Assembly: GCF_000335475.2 (NCBI RefSeq)
Contig: NZ_ANAH02000007.1
Coordinates: 124,001-188,000, forward strand
Reading direction: 5' to 3'
DNA length: 64,000 bases
Source: Cystobacter fuscus DSM 2262
Lineage (GTDB): Bacteria; Myxococcota; Myxococcia; Myxococcales; Myxococcaceae
Each line of letters starts with the position of its first letter. Position 1 is the first letter of the stretch. The notes under the pieces were generated by a model. It did not search any database. It saw only the letters and a program-made list of their open reading frames with translations, and had not been told where the DNA came from. Positions 1 through 8,455 of this stretch are shown one piece after another. The position numbers and the translations under genes are program-made.

Positions 1-350
1 TTCTGGATGTAGTCGCACGCACCCAGACGCAGGCTCTCCTCCGAGATTTCGCTGGAGCCGAAGGCGGTCATGATGATGACTTGGAGGCGCGGTTCCATCT
101 TCAGCGCACGCTGGAGGAGGGTGAGCCCGTCCATCGGCTCCATCTTCAAGTCCGTCAGCATCAGGTCCACCTGGATCTCGGCGAGAATGGCCAGTGCCTC
201 CTCCCCGGATCCGGCTTCGATGACGTCGTAGCCCTCGGCGCGCAGCAGGAGCGCCGTGATGCCGCGCATCATGCGCTGGTCGTCCACTACCAGGATGCGG
301 CCACGGATGGAGGGCATGATGAACATGAAGGGGTCGTTCACACTCACCAT
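1..350 (-). CDS. Response regulator receiver domain protein, 3' end cut by window edge
   Basis: The first 116 codons of a CheY-like receiver domain can be read on the minus strand. Visible are the acidic pair in ILVVDDQRMMR, the phosphoacceptor Asp in LMLTDLKMEPMDG, and the conserved Thr in VIIMTAFGSS. The beta5 Lys and any output domain lie beyond the window edge, so it cannot be said whether this is a single-domain regulator or the N-terminus of a larger one such as an NtrC-type activator. The ATG at 350 has no strong ribosome binding site; in-frame ATGs 8 and 11 codons downstream are alternatives. Confident as a receiver domain, uncertain in full architecture. Confidence 0.85.
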   Translation of the reverse strand, partial: MVSVNDPFMFIMPSIRGRILVVDDQRMMRGITALLLRAEGYDVIEAGSGEEALAILAEIQVDLMLTDLKMEPMDGLTLLQRALKMEPRLQVIIMTAFGSSEISEESLRLGACDYIQ

Positions 351-409
351 GATGCCACAAGTGCCGCCAGTCCTCCTGGGTGTATCACTTTCGTTCGGCT
401 CTGCCTCCG

Positions 410-664
410 TCAGGAGGAGCAGAGCAGCCCCGCATCCTTGAGCAGCACCCACCGCTCCCAGTGCGGAAAGGACAGCGTCCACTGCCGGTAGGGCACGTGC
501 GGCAGCACCCGCTCCACCAGATGCGCCGCCGTCACATGCGCCCGCTTCGCATTGCAGGACGGGCACACCCCTCGTCTTCCTCCCATTCCTTCAGCGTGGA
601 AGCCACAGGGTGGAAGGTGTGCCGATTCAGTCTTCCTGGTCCGTGTCAGCCATGAAATCGACAA
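410..664 (-). pseudogene. Remnant of an IS91-like (Y2) transposase
   Basis: The 84-codon frame contains RGVCPSCNAKRAHVTAAHLV followed by VLPHVPYRQWTLSFPHWERW. This closely resembles the zinc-binding N-terminal region of IS91/IS801-type transposases, where CPSCN..R, TAAHLV..VLP and VPVRQWVLS.P are typical. The match begins near base 586 and stops at a TGA at 410, so the catalytic HUH/Y2 part is absent. The flanking 350-769 stretch holds no other gene. This is inferred to be a decayed insertion-sequence fragment; no terminal sequences (IS91 oriIS/terIS) were recognised. Confidence 0.55.
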
Positions 665-768
665 GGCCGATGAGGATGAGGGCGAGCAAGCTCGTCGACT
701 TCATCAAGGACTGGAACAAGCAGACATGAGGTCCGCGTAGCTGTCCCGGGCCGAGGCGTGGGCGCCGC

Positions 769-1632
769 TTACCACCGGCGCAGGGAGGACCAGGGGAAGG
801 GGGCCCAGAAGGGCGTCGCCACCGTGTCGCCCTCCAGCGAGAACCAGGGCCCCGCATCGCCCGGGGACAGCACGTGGAAGTCCTGCGCGGGCGTGAAGCC
901 CTGGCCGAGCAACGCCACGCGCCGGCCCTCGGCATCGCGCGCCACGTCCAGCACCATCACCGTGTGGCCCGGACTGCCGCCCAGCACGAAGAAGTCTCCC
1001 GGGCGCACGTCCTCGCGCGAGGGCCGCCGCTTTCCGGCGGCGAGGGACAGCGTGCCCGCGTAGGTGAACACCAGGTCCAGGTACTTCTGGAACGCGGCGC
1101 GCGAGCCATCCACCGGCCCGCGCTTCTCCCACGTCACCTTCGAGCCGGACACGCGAGCGCGCTCCCCTTGGGCGTAGCGCGGCCAGGAGGCGAGGTCTCC
1201 ATTCGTGAAGCGGTAGGCGATGCGCTCCTTGTCGCCACGGGACCAGAGCCACTCGGCGTGCAGGCGGATGAGGGAGTCCGCGCACTGCTGGAGATCCGCC
1301 CGTCCCACGTCCAGCTCGGCCACCGCGGCGAGGGAGTCATTCTTCGCGGGCAGGATGGTCCGCCCCTGGAAGTCGAGGACCGGGGTGCCCTCCGGCCTCA
1401 GCGGCAGACCCCGCAGCCAGGCGCCGAAGGAGCCCTCCTCGAGCGCGACGCGCGTGTAGCCCTCCGGAGGAGGCAGGGCCTCGGAGAGCGGACGGATGGA
1501 ACTGTCCGCGGACAGCCAGGGGTAGCGGGCCCGCTCCTGCCGGGTGGGCGCGCGGGGCTCGGACGCCCCGACGAGGCAAGCCCCCAGCAGCAGGGCCAGC
1601 ACGGGGAGTCTCCAGATGGGGGAGCGGCGCAT
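769..1632 (-). CDS. DUF4846-family lipoprotein
   Basis: A 287-residue protein starting with MRRSPIWR. It has a lipoprotein signal peptide (LALLLGAC, acylated Cys19), so it should be anchored in the envelope. The body fits the DUF4846 family: YPWL near the N-terminus, then LPLRPEGTPVLDFQGR, CADSLIRLHAEWLW, RAAFQKYLDLVFTYAGTLSL and PGDFFVLGGSPGHTVMVLD. The family function is unknown to me. The gene starts 14 bp after the phosphomevalonate kinase stop, so it is probably the last gene of the mevalonate operon, although no isoprenoid role is evident. The start is set by the signal peptide; the frame stays open upstream but overlaps the kinase gene. Confidence 0.7.
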   Translation of the reverse strand: MRRSPIWRLPVLALLLGACLVGASEPRAPTRQERARYPWLSADSSIRPLSEALPPPEGYTRVALEEGSFGAWLRGLPLRPEGTPVLDFQGRTILPAKNDSLAAVAELDVGRADLQQCADSLIRLHAEWLWSRGDKERIAYRFTNGDLASWPRYAQGERARVSGSKVTWEKRGPVDGSRAAFQKYLDLVFTYAGTLSLAAGKRRPSREDVRPGDFFVLGGSPGHTVMVLDVARDAEGRRVALLGQGFTPAQDFHVLSPGDAGPWFSLEGDTVATPFWAPFPWSSLRRW

Positions 1633-1646
1633 GGGGGCCTCTCGGC

Positions 1647-2726
1647 TCAGGAACAGGCGTCGAGCCAGGCGCGCAACCGAGAATCCGCCACGGCCTCGCT
1701 GCGCACACCGGGCTCCACGGTGAGCTCCAACGTGTGGAAGCCCCGCGCGCGGATGCCCTCCAACAGCGCCGCGCGCTGCTCGGCGTCCGGGGCGAACAGG
1801 ATGCACCCATCCCCTCCCCCGGCTCCGGATTGCTTGCCCGCGCACCCGTAGGACGCGGCCAGACCCAGCACCCGCTTCATCGGCTCGGTCTCCAGCGGAC
1901 CCAACTCCTGCAGCAGCGCGTGTTGCTCGCGCACGGCCTCGGAGAAGGAGCGGAAGTCACCGCCCGCGAGCCCCTCTTCGATTTCCTGGCCCAGCGCGTC
2001 CGAGCGCTCCACGAAGGAGCGGCGGCCCTGCTCGCCCCACTTCGCCTCCACCTGGGAGATGAGCACGCGCGTGGACGCGCTCTCGCCCGTGAAGGCATAG
2101 CCCAGGGACACCCGGGGCGTGGGCAGCCGCCACACGTCCACCGCGGGCGCCGCATCCACCGCCGCGCGGTAGCCCCCGGCGCTCGACGCCTCGATGAGCC
2201 CGGAGACTTCGTAGCGCCGGTAGCGCACCACACCGCCCGCGTGACTCGTGGCCACGTCGCCGCCGCTGCCCTTGCCGCCCTGGGCCGCCGCGTGCGTCAC
2301 GAGCGCCAGCTTCAGCGCGTCGAAGCGCTCCTCCAGGACGAAGCGCACCGCGTCGGCCGCCAGCACCGTGGCGCACGCGCTGCCGCCCATGCCCAGCTTG
2401 AGCCCGTTGGGGCCCACCGCCGAGGGCGCCAGCGCCAGATCGAAGCCCACCGACTCGCGCCCGTGCAGCCGCAGCGCCTCGTCCAGCGTGCGCGCCACGA
2501 AGGAGAAGCCCGGGGGCACCTCGCGCTCCCACTTCACGCCCCGAGGCGTCGTCCGCCCCGCCAGCGTCCCCTCCTCCAGGCAGATGTGCACCTGGGAGTC
2601 GGCCCGCCGCCGCACCAGCGCCGCCGTGCGGGGGCCCACCGCCGCCACGCGCGACAGGCCTCCCCACAGCACGGCGTACTCGCCGGACACGAACAACTTC
2701 CCCGGGGCCGAGAGGGCGCGCTCCAT
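1647..2726 (-). CDS. mvaK2: Phosphomevalonate kinase (GHMP superfamily)
   Basis: A 359-residue GHMP kinase that would phosphorylate 5-phosphomevalonate to 5-diphosphomevalonate with ATP. It shows the N-terminal substrate segment SAPGKLFVSGEYAVL, the glycine-rich ATP loop LKLGMGGSACATVLAAD and the C-terminal motif GKQSGAGGGDGCILFA. Assignment as phosphomevalonate rather than mevalonate kinase rests on the YAVL signature and on mvk and mvaD being the neighbouring genes. Its ATG overlaps the mvaD stop by one base (TGATG), which implies translational coupling. The reading frame stays open upstream inside mvaD, so the start was taken from the APGK homology and the overlap. Confidence 0.85.
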   Translation of the reverse strand: MERALSAPGKLFVSGEYAVLWGGLSRVAAVGPRTAALVRRRADSQVHICLEEGTLAGRTTPRGVKWEREVPPGFSFVARTLDEALRLHGRESVGFDLALAPSAVGPNGLKLGMGGSACATVLAADAVRFVLEERFDALKLALVTHAAAQGGKGSGGDVATSHAGGVVRYRRYEVSGLIEASSAGGYRAAVDAAPAVDVWRLPTPRVSLGYAFTGESASTRVLISQVEAKWGEQGRRSFVERSDALGQEIEEGLAGGDFRSFSEAVREQHALLQELGPLETEPMKRVLGLAASYGCAGKQSGAGGGDGCILFAPDAEQRAALLEGIRARGFHTLELTVEPGVRSEAVADSRLRAWLDACS

Positions 2727-3718
2727 CAGAACAGGTGCTCCGTGAGCAGCCGCGCGTCCCCGCCCGGCACGCACCGCACCACCTCGGTGGCGCCACAGGC
2801 GCGCGCGAGCGCCTCGGCCGCCACCTCGTGCGCCGCGTCCGTGAGGATGCACGGGTTGGGGCCCGCATCCAGGGTGAACCACACCGGCACGCCCTTCTTG
2901 CGCTGCTCGCGCAACGAGTGGATGAGCGCCAGCGTGCCCGGCATGAGGTAGCAGAGCGGAGGATCCGCCGCGAGCGACGTGGCATGCATCCGCCACGCGT
3001 TGCGCTCGCACATGTCCCCCAGCGCCTGGAGATCCTTCCGGGCGATGTAGTCGCGCGCGCGCACCACCTCGGCCTCGGCGTCCTTCACCCACGCCGGGTA
3101 GTAGGGGCTCGTCTCCACGGCGTTCTTCATGCCGTCGCGCGACTTCACTTCCTTCTCGTCGCGGCTGACGATGGCCACCACCATGCGCAGCTCCGGCCAG
3201 TGCTTCTCGTCGAAGCGCTGCACCGCGTAGCTGTCCGAGCCGTCCGGGCGCTCACCGCGCATCCACTCGCACAGGCCGCCCTGCACGCTGCGGCACGCCG
3301 AGCCGCTGCCCAGCCGCGCCAGGAGGCTCGACGCCCGGGGATCCGCCGGCAGCCCCGCGGCCGCGCGCGCCGCCACCGCCAGGGCCGCGAAGCCCGCCGC
3401 GCTGCTCGCCAGGCCCGCCGACGCCGGGAAGTCCCCGCGCGACACCATCCTCGCCGGGCCGAGCGAGCGCTCCTTCGCCTCGGCGCGCACCGTGTCCAGC
3501 ACGCGCAGGACCCGGTCCCGTTCGCTGCCCTTGGCCACGTAGCCGTTGAGCTCCACCGCGTCGGCGTTGCCCTCGCCGAAGGCCACCGTGGTGCGCACCG
3601 ACAGGGGCGAGAGCGTCAGGGACAGACTCGATTGATGGGGAAGGATGAGCGCGTCATCCCGCTTGCCCCAGTACTTCACCAGCGCCAGGTTCGGATGCGC
3701 GAGGGCGGTCGCCTTCAT
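2726..3718 (-). CDS. mvaD: Diphosphomevalonate decarboxylase
   Basis: A 330-residue GHMP enzyme that would convert 5-diphosphomevalonate to isopentenyl diphosphate with ATP hydrolysis and loss of CO2. Recognisable features are AHPNLALVKYWGKRD at residues 7-21, the phosphate-binding segment FPASAGLASSAAGFAALA, SACRSVQGGLCEW, and VWFTLDAGPNPCILT with the conserved catalytic Asp. Length matches the usual 320-340 residues. It overlaps the upstream mvk stop by 4 bp (ATGA) and the downstream kinase start by 1 bp, so the three GHMP genes form one tightly coupled unit. Confidence 0.93.
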   Translation of the reverse strand: MKATALAHPNLALVKYWGKRDDALILPHQSSLSLTLSPLSVRTTVAFGEGNADAVELNGYVAKGSERDRVLRVLDTVRAEAKERSLGPARMVSRGDFPASAGLASSAAGFAALAVAARAAAGLPADPRASSLLARLGSGSACRSVQGGLCEWMRGERPDGSDSYAVQRFDEKHWPELRMVVAIVSRDEKEVKSRDGMKNAVETSPYYPAWVKDAEAEVVRARDYIARKDLQALGDMCERNAWRMHATSLAADPPLCYLMPGTLALIHSLREQRKKGVPVWFTLDAGPNPCILTDAAHEVAAEALARACGATEVVRCVPGGDARLLTEHLF

Positions 3719-4665
3719 GCCGCGCCCCGGGTCGCGCCCTCTTCCCGCGGTCCCGCGAGCTGGCTGTCGAAGCAGCGGAAGCCCTGGCGCGTGAGCTCGT
3801 GCACCGCGGGCGCCGTGTCGTGGAACAGGCCGATGACGGCCCCGCCGTCGCCCCCCGCGCCCGTGAGCTTGGCTCCCAGCGCGCCCATGTTGCGCAGCCG
3901 GTGCACCATGTCGTCCAGGCCCGGCGAGGACAGGCCGAGCGCCGCGAGCAGGCCGTGGTTGACGTTCATCACGTCGCCCAGCGCCTCGAGATCGCCCTCC
4001 TCCACCGCCTCGGCGCCCTCGGAGGCCAGCAGGCCGATCTCACGGAACACCCGCTGGTAGCGCTCGCTCCAGCGCTTCTGGCGCTCACGCAGCGCGCCCA
4101 CCGTCGTCTTCGTGGGGCTGCGCGCGCCAGCCATCACCACCACCAGCCGCACGGGCTTGGGGCTCTCCACCACCTTCGAGCGGCCCGACTCGGCCCCCGG
4201 CTTGCGGCGGTAGAGGATGAGCTGCTCCATGGCGCTCGTGGTGTGATCCACGCCGGACGGGGTGCCGTGGAACTCCTGCTCCATCTCCCAGGCCACGTTG
4301 GCCACGTCCATCGCCGAGGCCTTGCGCCCCGCGGCCTGCAAGAGCACGCGCGCGCACGCCACCGACAGCGCGCCGGAGCTGCCCAGGCCCATGGACAGGG
4401 GCAGGTCCGTGTTGAACGACACCCGGACTCCCGGCTCGTCGCACGCGGCCATCGCCCGGCCGAAGGCGGCCTTGAGCACCTTGCGCTGCTCGGGCGTCAG
4501 GGCCTCGGGGATGACGAGCTGGCACTTGTTGGACGTCTCACCCCGGGCCGTCACGCCGCGCGACAGCGGCCCCGCCAGCGCCGGGTAGCCGTACACCACG
4601 CTGTGCTCGCCCAGAAGGATGACCTTGCCGGCACCAAAACCCACCAATGTGTTGTTCGAGTCCAT
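3715..4665 (-). CDS. mvk: Mevalonate kinase
   Basis: A 316-residue GHMP kinase that would phosphorylate mevalonate to 5-phosphomevalonate. Motif 1 is VGFGAGKVILLGEHSVVYG near residues 8-26, motif 2 is PLSMGLGSSGALSVAC, and motif 3 is GALGAKLTGAGGDGGAVIG. HGTPSGVDHTTSAM carries the Asp expected as catalytic base. The stop overlaps the mvaD start by 4 bp, and only 7 bp separate this start from the HMG-CoA reductase stop upstream. Size and motifs fit bacterial/archaeal mevalonate kinases well. Confidence 0.92.
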   Translation of the reverse strand: MDSNNTLVGFGAGKVILLGEHSVVYGYPALAGPLSRGVTARGETSNKCQLVIPEALTPEQRKVLKAAFGRAMAACDEPGVRVSFNTDLPLSMGLGSSGALSVACARVLLQAAGRKASAMDVANVAWEMEQEFHGTPSGVDHTTSAMEQLILYRRKPGAESGRSKVVESPKPVRLVVVMAGARSPTKTTVGALRERQKRWSERYQRVFREIGLLASEGAEAVEEGDLEALGDVMNVNHGLLAALGLSSPGLDDMVHRLRNMGALGAKLTGAGGDGGAVIGLFHDTAPAVHELTRQGFRCFDSQLAGPREEGATRGAA

Positions 4666-4672
4666 TTGTCTT

Positions 4673-6001
4673 TCAGCCCTCGGTGCCCGTGGCGGCGCGG
4701 AAGTCCTCTTCCGAGAGCGAGGCGATCAGCTCGCGCGCCTTCTCCACCTTCACGTGTCCCGCGGTCACCAACAGCTCGGCGATCTTCTCCACCCAGTCTC
4801 CACGCGCCCCCGCCGTCACCGCCACGCACCGCGCATGCAGCGCCATGTGCCCCTTCTGGATGCCGATGGAGCCCAGCGCCCGCACCGCCGCGAAGTTCTG
4901 CGCCAGTCCCACCGCCGCGAACACCATGGACAGCTCTCGCGCGGACGAGCAGTTCACCAGCTTCATGGCGATCTGCACGCCCGGGTGGACCTTGATGGGA
5001 CCGCCCACCGTTCCCAACGCCATGGGCAGCTCGATGCGGCCCACCAGGTGGCCGCCCTCCACGTGCCACGTCGACAGCGGACGGTACTGCCCGTCCCGGC
5101 ACGCGAAGGCATGCGCTCCGGCCTCGATGGCGCGCCAGTCCTGACCGGTGGCGATCGCCACCGAGTCGATGCCATTCATGATGCCCTTGTTGTGCGTGGC
5201 CGCCCGGTACGGGTCCGCCAGGGCGAAGCGGCTGGCCTGGTAGATGCCCTCGGCGATCGTCGCTCCGGGCATGTCGAAGTCCGAGAGCGCCTCCAGCGGG
5301 ATGCGGCACATGGCGCGCGCCAGCCGCCGGTCCGCCAGGTTCGACAGGATGCGCAGGTAGACCTTGCCGCCGGTGAGCTGCTCGATGAGCGGCGCCACGC
5401 CCTCGGCCATGGTGTTGATGAGGTTGGCCCCCATGGCGTCCTGGGTGTCGATGACCAGGTGGACCACGAGCAGCGGCTCGCCCCGCGGACCCTCGGGGGC
5501 CGGGAGCACGCGCACCTCGATGTCCTTGCAGCCGCCGCCGCGCTTGACCATCGAGGGGTGGAAGCTGTTGGCCAGCGCCAGGATGGCCTCGCGCGCCGCG
5601 TGGATCTTCTGCGTCGCCTCGGTGGGATCGCCATAGCGCGTGAGCTGCACCTGGCCGATCATGATGGGCTCGTCGGTCTCCGCGGTGAAGCCGCCCGCCT
5701 CGCGGACGATCTTCGACGCGAACGACACCGCCGCCACCACCGACGGCTCCTCCACCGCCATGGGCACCAGGTAGTCCTTGCCGTTGACCTGGAGGTTGAG
5801 TCCCAGTCCGAGCGGCAGCGAGAACGTGCCCACCGCGTTCTCGATCATCTGGTTGGCCAGACCCGGCTGCAGCGCGCTGATGCCCTGCAGCTGCGCCAAG
5901 TCCTCCTCGGTCAGGTTCAGCATCTCGGCGAGCTTCTCGTGCCGCGCCACCATCGAGAGCTTGTGGAAACCCGCCAACCGGGACGTCAACATGTCAGACA
6001 T
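4673..6001 (-). CDS. mvaA: Hydroxymethylglutaryl-CoA reductase, class II type
   Basis: A 442-residue soluble enzyme interconverting HMG-CoA and mevalonate with a nicotinamide cofactor. It lacks the sterol-sensing membrane region of class I enzymes and has class II landmarks: ENAVGTFSLPLGLGLN near the N-terminus, DAMGANLINTMAE, NKGIMNGIDSVAIATGQDWRA and a GTVGG loop. Class II reductases are often called degradative, but in bacteria using the mevalonate pathway they serve biosynthesis, which the operon supports. The ATG at 6001 was preferred over an in-frame GTG at 6019 because a GGAGAAGAGAG ribosome binding site lies just before it. Confidence 0.92.
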   Translation of the reverse strand: MSDMLTSRLAGFHKLSMVARHEKLAEMLNLTEEDLAQLQGISALQPGLANQMIENAVGTFSLPLGLGLNLQVNGKDYLVPMAVEEPSVVAAVSFASKIVREAGGFTAETDEPIMIGQVQLTRYGDPTEATQKIHAAREAILALANSFHPSMVKRGGGCKDIEVRVLPAPEGPRGEPLLVVHLVIDTQDAMGANLINTMAEGVAPLIEQLTGGKVYLRILSNLADRRLARAMCRIPLEALSDFDMPGATIAEGIYQASRFALADPYRAATHNKGIMNGIDSVAIATGQDWRAIEAGAHAFACRDGQYRPLSTWHVEGGHLVGRIELPMALGTVGGPIKVHPGVQIAMKLVNCSSARELSMVFAAVGLAQNFAAVRALGSIGIQKGHMALHARCVAVTAGARGDWVEKIAELLVTAGHVKVEKARELIASLSEEDFRAATGTEG

Positions 6002-6048
6002 TCGTTCTCTCTTCTCCACGCGGCATTTGCGCGAAACCCAACAGATTC

Positions 6049-7110
6049 CTACAGCGTCGCGAGCCAGTCCTTCAACTGCCCCCCGATGATTCGGGGTTTA
6101 CGTTGGAGGTCCGCACAGCTCGCGCTGCCCGTGAGGACGAATGCCTGCCGCAGCGACGACAGGATGACGGCGAGAGCCTTCTCGGCCCCCTCCACGCCAC
6201 CGGCCTGCTGCGCCCGGAACAGGGGCAGGGCCATGCCGGCCACGTCCGCGCCCAGGGCGATCACCTTGGCCGCGTCCAGACCCGTGCGCAGTCCGCCCGA
6301 GGCCACCAGCCGGGGCCCGGCGCCCACGGCGCGGCGCACCGAGGCGATGGCCGCCGCGGTGGGAATGCCCCAGGTGGAGTACTCGGCGCCCACCTGGGCC
6401 TGGATGCCCTCGGCGCGCAGCTGCTCCACGCGCACCCAGGACGTGCCCCCCAGACCCGACACGTCCAGGTTGCGCACGCCCAGCTCCACCAGCCGGCGCG
6501 CCACGTCGGGGCCGATGCCGCACCCCGTCTCCTTCACCAGCAGCCGCGCACCAAAGGCCCGCACGAGCTGCTCCACGATCTGATAGCCGCCGCGGAAGTC
6601 CCGGTCGCCCTCGGGCTGGGTGAGCTCCTGCCCGGCGTTGAGGTGCAGCGCCAGACCGTCGGCGCCAATGGCGTCCGCCAGCCGCCGCACCCCGTCCACG
6701 CCCATGCGCACGGCCTGGTACAGCCCGATGTTGCCGAGCAACGGCACCGTGGGCGCTACCTTGCGTACCTGGAAGGACTCGGCGGCCTGGGGGTTCTCCG
6801 CCATGGCGCGCTGACTGCCCACGCCAAAGGCCAACCCGTGCCGCTCGGCCAGCAGGGCCAGGTCCCGGTTCACCACCCCGGCCCGCTCCGTACCGCCCGT
6901 CATTCCCGTGATGAGCAGAGGGTAGCGCAGCGTCTTGCCCAGGAACTCCGTGGAGAGGTTGACCTCGTCCACCGAGAGTTCTGGCATCGCGCAGTGCACC
7001 AACCGCACGTCCTCCAGCAACGTGCTGTTTCCCAACGGCTCGACGTCCCCGGTCGCACACAGATCGAGGTGGGCGTCCTTACGCTTCGCTGTCGCCTCCT
7101 CGTCCGTCAC
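6049..7110 (-). CDS. fni: Isopentenyl-diphosphate delta-isomerase, type 2 (FMN-dependent)
   Basis: A 353-residue TIM-barrel flavoprotein that would interconvert isopentenyl and dimethylallyl diphosphate. Diagnostic segments are RKDAHLDLC at the N-terminus, PLLITGMTGGTERAG, GLAFGVGSQRAM, LALHLNAGQELTQPEGDRDF, LLVKETGCGIGPDVA and ASGGLRTGLDAAKVIALGAD. It is the first gene of the mevalonate operon. The GTG at 7110 is preferred because AGGCGG lies just before it and homologous sequence begins there; an ATG at 7137 and a TTG at 7155 are in frame but lack a ribosome binding site. Confidence 0.92.
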   Translation of the reverse strand: MTDEEATAKRKDAHLDLCATGDVEPLGNSTLLEDVRLVHCAMPELSVDEVNLSTEFLGKTLRYPLLITGMTGGTERAGVVNRDLALLAERHGLAFGVGSQRAMAENPQAAESFQVRKVAPTVPLLGNIGLYQAVRMGVDGVRRLADAIGADGLALHLNAGQELTQPEGDRDFRGGYQIVEQLVRAFGARLLVKETGCGIGPDVARRLVELGVRNLDVSGLGGTSWVRVEQLRAEGIQAQVGAEYSTWGIPTAAAIASVRRAVGAGPRLVASGGLRTGLDAAKVIALGADVAGMALPLFRAQQAGGVEGAEKALAVILSSLRQAFVLTGSASCADLQRKPRIIGGQLKDWLATL

Positions 7111-7163
7111 GTGCCGCCTGCCCTCATTTGGAACCATGGTCTGAAAAAAATACAATCATGCCA

Positions 7164-7193
7164 AGCCTATCCTGGACCTCGAATCCCTACCAA
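7164..7193 (-). promoter_or_regulatory. Candidate promoter of the mevalonate operon
   Basis: Read on the minus strand, TTGGTA (7193-7188) is followed after 18 bp by TAGGCT (7169-7164). This resembles a housekeeping-sigma -35/-10 pair, 50-60 bp upstream of the chosen fni start. The same TAGGCT hexamer is the -10 of the candidate promoter at 9526-9553. Sequence match only. Confidence 0.35.
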
Positions 7194-7380
7194 GGCGGGC
7201 AGGCAGGCGCAAGCGACGTGCACGCCACGGCCCCCCGGGGCAGGAGGGGAAAGGTACGTCTCTCCTCTGAAGCCTCGGGCCGCACGAGGTTGCTCGAACC
7301 CGGCGGAGCGAGGTGCGAGCGGGCGGCGGAGCGCTCGATGGCCCGGTGGGTTTTCACTTCTCTCTCGTCTTTCCCCCGAT

Positions 7381-7408
7381 TTGACGCGTCCTGTCGCCTG
7401 TTTACGTT
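7381..7408 (+). promoter_or_regulatory. Candidate promoter of the HtpX-like protease gene
   Basis: TTGACG at 7381-7386 and TACGTT at 7403-7408 are separated by 16 bp, giving a good -35 and an acceptable -10, about 48 bp upstream of the ATG at 7456. Both lie in the most AT-rich part of the gap. Sequence match only. Confidence 0.4.
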
Positions 7409-7455
7409 CTTTCGAGACCCCTTCAGTCCAGGGAAAGGAAAGACGAGGCCACATC

Positions 7456-8418
7456 ATGCGTGCTGGTGAGATGCGAAACACGTCGTTGCACCCGGAAGGT
7501 ATGGGCGGTGGCGGATGGCGCCACCGGCTGGGCAACGCGTTGAAGACGACGGTGCTGCTGGCCGGACTCACCGCGCTCCTGCTCGTGGTGGGCGAGCGGC
7601 TGGGAGGTCCCCAGGGGCTCATCGTGGCGGGCTTCTTCGTCGTGGTGATGAACTTCGCCTCGTACTGGTTCAGCGACCGCATCGCCCTGGCCATGCACGG
7701 GGCGCAGCCGCTGTCGTACGCCGAGGCGCCCTGGCTGCACGCCATGGTCGAGCGGCTCGCCGCGCGCGCGGGCATGCCCAAGCCGGCGATCTACCTGTTG
7801 CCCACCCGCACGCCCAATGCGTTCGCCACGGGCCGCAATCCGGAGCACGCCGCGGTGGCGGTGACGGCGGGCCTCATGGACATCCTGGATCGGCGCGAGC
7901 TGGAGGGCGTGCTCGCGCACGAGCTGGCGCACGTGAAGAACCGCGACACGCTCATCGGCACCGTGGCGGCCACGCTCGCGGGCGTCATCAGCTACGCGGC
8001 GCAGATGCTCTTCTTCTTCGGCGGCTCGCTGCTCAGCCGCGACGATGACGAGGACGGGCTCGCCCACACGCTCGGCAACCTGGGCGTGCTGCTCGTGGCG
8101 CCCATCGCCGCCACCCTGCTGCAGCTCGCGGTGAGCCGCTCGCGCGAGTACGGCGCGGACGCCACGGGGGCCCAGCTCTGTGGAGATCCGGATGCGCTGG
8201 CGGACGCGTTGCTGAAGCTGGAGCGCGGCGCGGAGCTGATGCCCTATGACCGGGCGCCGGCCACCTCGCACCTGTTCATCGTCAACCCGCTGTCCGGTGG
8301 CGCCATCATGGGGTTGTTCTCCACGCACCCGCCCATCCCCGAGCGGGTGCGCCGCCTGCGCGAGATGAGCGCCCTCACCCCGCGCTCGCCGCGCGCCTGG
8401 CACAGCGCCTGGGCGTAG
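7456..8418 (+). CDS. htpX: HtpX-like M48 family membrane metalloprotease
   Basis: A 320-residue inner-membrane zinc protease resembling HtpX, which degrades misfolded membrane proteins with its active site in the cytoplasm. Two hydrophobic segments (about residues 31-47 and 54-72) precede the catalytic HELAH motif at residues 155-159. The downstream SRSREYGADATGA carries the third zinc ligand Glu. A further hydrophobic pair (about 165-185 and 205-225) and THPPIPERVRRL near the C-terminus are typical of the family. The ATG at 7456 follows a purine-rich GGAAAGGAAAGACGAGG; ATGs at 7471 and 7501 are alternatives. It is monocistronic. Confidence 0.9.
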   Translation: MRAGEMRNTSLHPEGMGGGGWRHRLGNALKTTVLLAGLTALLLVVGERLGGPQGLIVAGFFVVVMNFASYWFSDRIALAMHGAQPLSYAEAPWLHAMVERLAARAGMPKPAIYLLPTRTPNAFATGRNPEHAAVAVTAGLMDILDRRELEGVLAHELAHVKNRDTLIGTVAATLAGVISYAAQMLFFFGGSLLSRDDDEDGLAHTLGNLGVLLVAPIAATLLQLAVSRSREYGADATGAQLCGDPDALADALLKLERGAELMPYDRAPATSHLFIVNPLSGGAIMGLFSTHPPIPERVRRLREMSALTPRSPRAWHSAWA

Positions 8419-8430
8419 GCCCGGGATGAG

Positions 8431-8455
8431 GGGCCCCTTCCCCAGGAGGGGGCCC
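8431..8455. terminator. Bidirectional hairpin terminator
   Basis: GGGCCCCTTCC (8431-8441) pairs with GGAGGGGGCCC (8445-8455) over an 11 bp stem with one G-U pair and a 3-nt loop. It lies between the convergent HtpX-like gene and the acyltransferase gene, whose stop codon it touches. No U-tract follows, so intrinsic termination is probable rather than certain. Confidence 0.5.

Larger units (their letters stand above)
7111..7455. other. Divergent intergenic region, fni / htpX-like
   Basis: This 345 bp gap separates the divergent mevalonate operon and the HtpX-like protease gene. It holds the two candidate promoters listed separately and a short A/T-rich tract at 7141-7158. No further gene, tRNA or strong hairpin was seen. 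Confidence 0.6.

Noticed and set aside
627-704. Possible 25-codon gene (starting MKSTSLLALILIG) on the minus strand
   Set aside because: It has no ribosome binding site and no known family, and it lies beside a decayed transposase fragment; too little support.
7170-7195. tRNA T-arm-like CTCGAATCCC
   Set aside because: The bases around it do not form the 5 bp T-stem or a cloverleaf; probably chance within a promoter region.
6103-7455. Upstream extension of the HtpX-like gene
   Set aside because: The frame is open but lies opposite fni and contains no protein family; ATG 7456 has a ribosome binding site and gives the normal protein length.
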